From an uncultured Clostridia bacterium (lineage in GTDB: Bacteria > Bacillota > Clostridia > Oscillospirales > CAG-272): a DNA stretch of 12,007 nucleotides. The stretch is taken from NCBI GenBank assembly GCA_904501765.1, contig CAJGCM010000056.1, positions 1-12,007 on the forward strand, given 5' to 3'. The notes below the pieces were generated by a model that was not told the origin of the DNA, did no database searches, and saw only the letters and a program-made list of their open reading frames with translations. Shown here piece by piece: positions 10,888-12,007 of this stretch (position 1 is the first letter of the stretch; the number at the start of each line of letters is the position of its first letter). A program made the translations under genes and the position numbers.

Positions 10888-11990
10888 GGCATTTTTATCT
10901 CCACATACTCAAGCTGGGAAAAAGCGCCGCTTTCGCTCTTTGATGCTATCAAGCTTTCCTTTTCCTCACTCAAAAGCTTTCCGATTTCATTGGAGACGTA
11001 GGCGTCCTTAACCTCGCCTTTGTGCTCTGTAAAGAAGCTTTCGGGCTTATCGGTTTTATAGAGAATAACGTAGGTGTTCTCCTTGTATGATACTACTCTT
11101 ATAGGCTCACTGACCTCGTTATACCTAAGAGAAAACGCAGCCTCAGTAAGGGCGGAATAATAAAATTCGTCAGAGCTGTATTTGCCAAGCAGGACACCGA
11201 CAAACACGTCCTTTTCCGTAGAAGGCGTAAAGCCTGCCATATATTCCTGCGCCGCCTGCTCGTTGCCGAAAGAAGCTATTTTTTCACGAATTTCTTTTGC
11301 CCTTGAATCCTTATAGCTTCTGCCGTCAAGGGTTACACGAAAGACCCTTACGCAATCGTCGCTTTCATAAAACTTCAAAAGCTCCTCGTCGGTATACTTT
11401 ATGGCGCCCTCTTTCATTTCCGTATTCGGACTTTCTTCATTTACTGTACCTTTATAATACTCTATTATATAGTCATAAGCTATCGCATATCTGTAAATGA
11501 GAATGTGAGCAGAATAATTAAGATTCATTTCCTTAAGGCTATTGAGGTATTTACCGTAATCCCCGCCATAACCGAGAACGTCATCACCGCCCTCTACGCC
11601 AAGCTTGATATATTCGTCAATTTTCGCATTGACTGCCGCTGAATAGGGGTCAAGCCCAATTTTCTTTGCATGATGAAGAACGGAGAAAATCTCAGCTGCA
11701 GAGTTGACTATGATTTTATCTATCTTCTCTTCGTACTCCTCTGCTCTATCTCCCTCCCACACTGTGGAATCTCCACCGTCTACAACCGACTTGTTGTTAA
11801 GAAAGAGCGCTCGGTAAAGCTCGTATTTAAGCTCATATTTTTCACCTTCCATATCGAAGGTCATATGCACTGCGCTCTCCTCCTCTGTGCTTTCAACCGG
11901 CGGATATTCCGACCCGCTGCAGCCCACGAGGACAAGCATTGATAAAAGAAGCGATAAAAGGAGTAACATACTCAAAATTTTCTTAATCAT
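10884..11990 (-). CDS. Lipoprotein peptidyl-prolyl isomerase, PrsA/SurA-like
   Basis: Proteins of this type are membrane-anchored foldases that help exported proteins fold outside the membrane. The product is 368 aa. It starts with a signal peptide (IKK then a Leu-rich core) ending in the lipobox LVGC, with the lipidated Cys at 24. Residues about 30-200 are helical and hydrophilic, like the SurA/PrsA N-terminal chaperone part. Residues about 201-313 fit a parvulin-like domain: YTDEELLKFYESDD, RVFRVTL, AKEIREKIASFGNEQAAQEY, then AAFSLRYNEVSEPI and YVILYKTDK. A helical tail follows (about 318-352). The usual parvulin active-site residues are not obvious, so isomerase activity is uncertain and it may be chaperone only. 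AAGGA lies 6 nt before the ATG. It overlaps the next gene by 4 nt. Confidence 0.78.
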   Translation of the reverse strand: MIKKILSMLLLLSLLLSMLVLVGCSGSEYPPVESTEEESAVHMTFDMEGEKYELKYELYRALFLNNKSVVDGGDSTVWEGDRAEEYEEKIDKIIVNSAAEIFSVLHHAKKIGLDPYSAAVNAKIDEYIKLGVEGGDDVLGYGGDYGKYLNSLKEMNLNYSAHILIYRYAIAYDYIIEYYKGTVNEESPNTEMKEGAIKYTDEELLKFYESDDCVRVFRVTLDGRSYKDSRAKEIREKIASFGNEQAAQEYMAGFTPSTEKDVFVGVLLGKYSSDEFYYSALTEAAFSLRYNEVSEPIRVVSYKENTYVILYKTDKPESFFTEHKGEVKDAYVSNEIGKLLSEEKESLIASKSESGAFSQLEYVEIKMP

Positions 11991-12007
11991 AAAAATTCCT
12001 TTTTAAA

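Overview
The window looks like the chromosome of an endospore-forming member of the Clostridia, probably close to the Oscillospiraceae/Ruminococcaceae. The evidence is Firmicutes-type AAGGAGG ribosome binding sites, a Gram-positive S10 operon order (rpsJ-rplC-rplD-rplW), the sporulation peptidase gene spoIVB, a lipoprotein foldase, a DNA polymerase I with a degenerate proofreading domain, and many GC-rich hairpin terminators. No rRNA, tRNA, CRISPR array or transposase gene was found.

Layout. (1) Positions 1-2140, minus strand: the start of the S10 ribosomal protein operon. It has a strong sigma-A-type promoter (2112-2140), a structured leader of about 245 nt, then rpsJ, rplC, rplD and the start of rplW, which runs off the left edge. 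(2) 2141-6172, plus strand: an AT-rich divergent spacer, a predicted eight-helix membrane protein with an acidic cytoplasmic tail, then polA closed by an intrinsic terminator. (3) 6249-7208, minus strand: a single SMP-30/gluconolactonase-family gene with its own terminator. (4) 7209-9078: an accessory island. It holds a broken 3' end of a second spoIVB, two related hairpin-rich elements, a consensus promoter, a cloverleaf-like leader, and a Phd/Doc-type toxin-antitoxin pair with one hairpin element wedged between antitoxin and toxin. (5) 9079-12007, minus strand: lipoprotein PPIase, a translationally coupled unknown protein, and intact spoIVB, whose 3' end converges on the toxin gene across a shared terminator.

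The most unusual part is 7730-9168. A remnant of the spoIVB 3' end (7730-7819) and the real spoIVB 3' end (9079-9168) have the same orientation and bracket about 1.26 kb carrying the toxin-antitoxin genes. This fits an insertion into the end of spoIVB, or a decayed duplication. Elements A (7835-7942) and B (8493-8579) in the island keep the same order of stems while the paired bases differ, which suggests selection on structure. A third compact, multi-branched fold (8090-8166) lies in the antitoxin 5' leader.

A second cluster of RNA-level signals is in the S10 operon: a 9-bp hairpin that overlaps the rpsJ Shine-Dalgarno, alternative stems in the leader, and a structured S10-L3 spacer with GNRA loops. 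All folds, alignments and promoters were read by eye; no folding program or database search was run.
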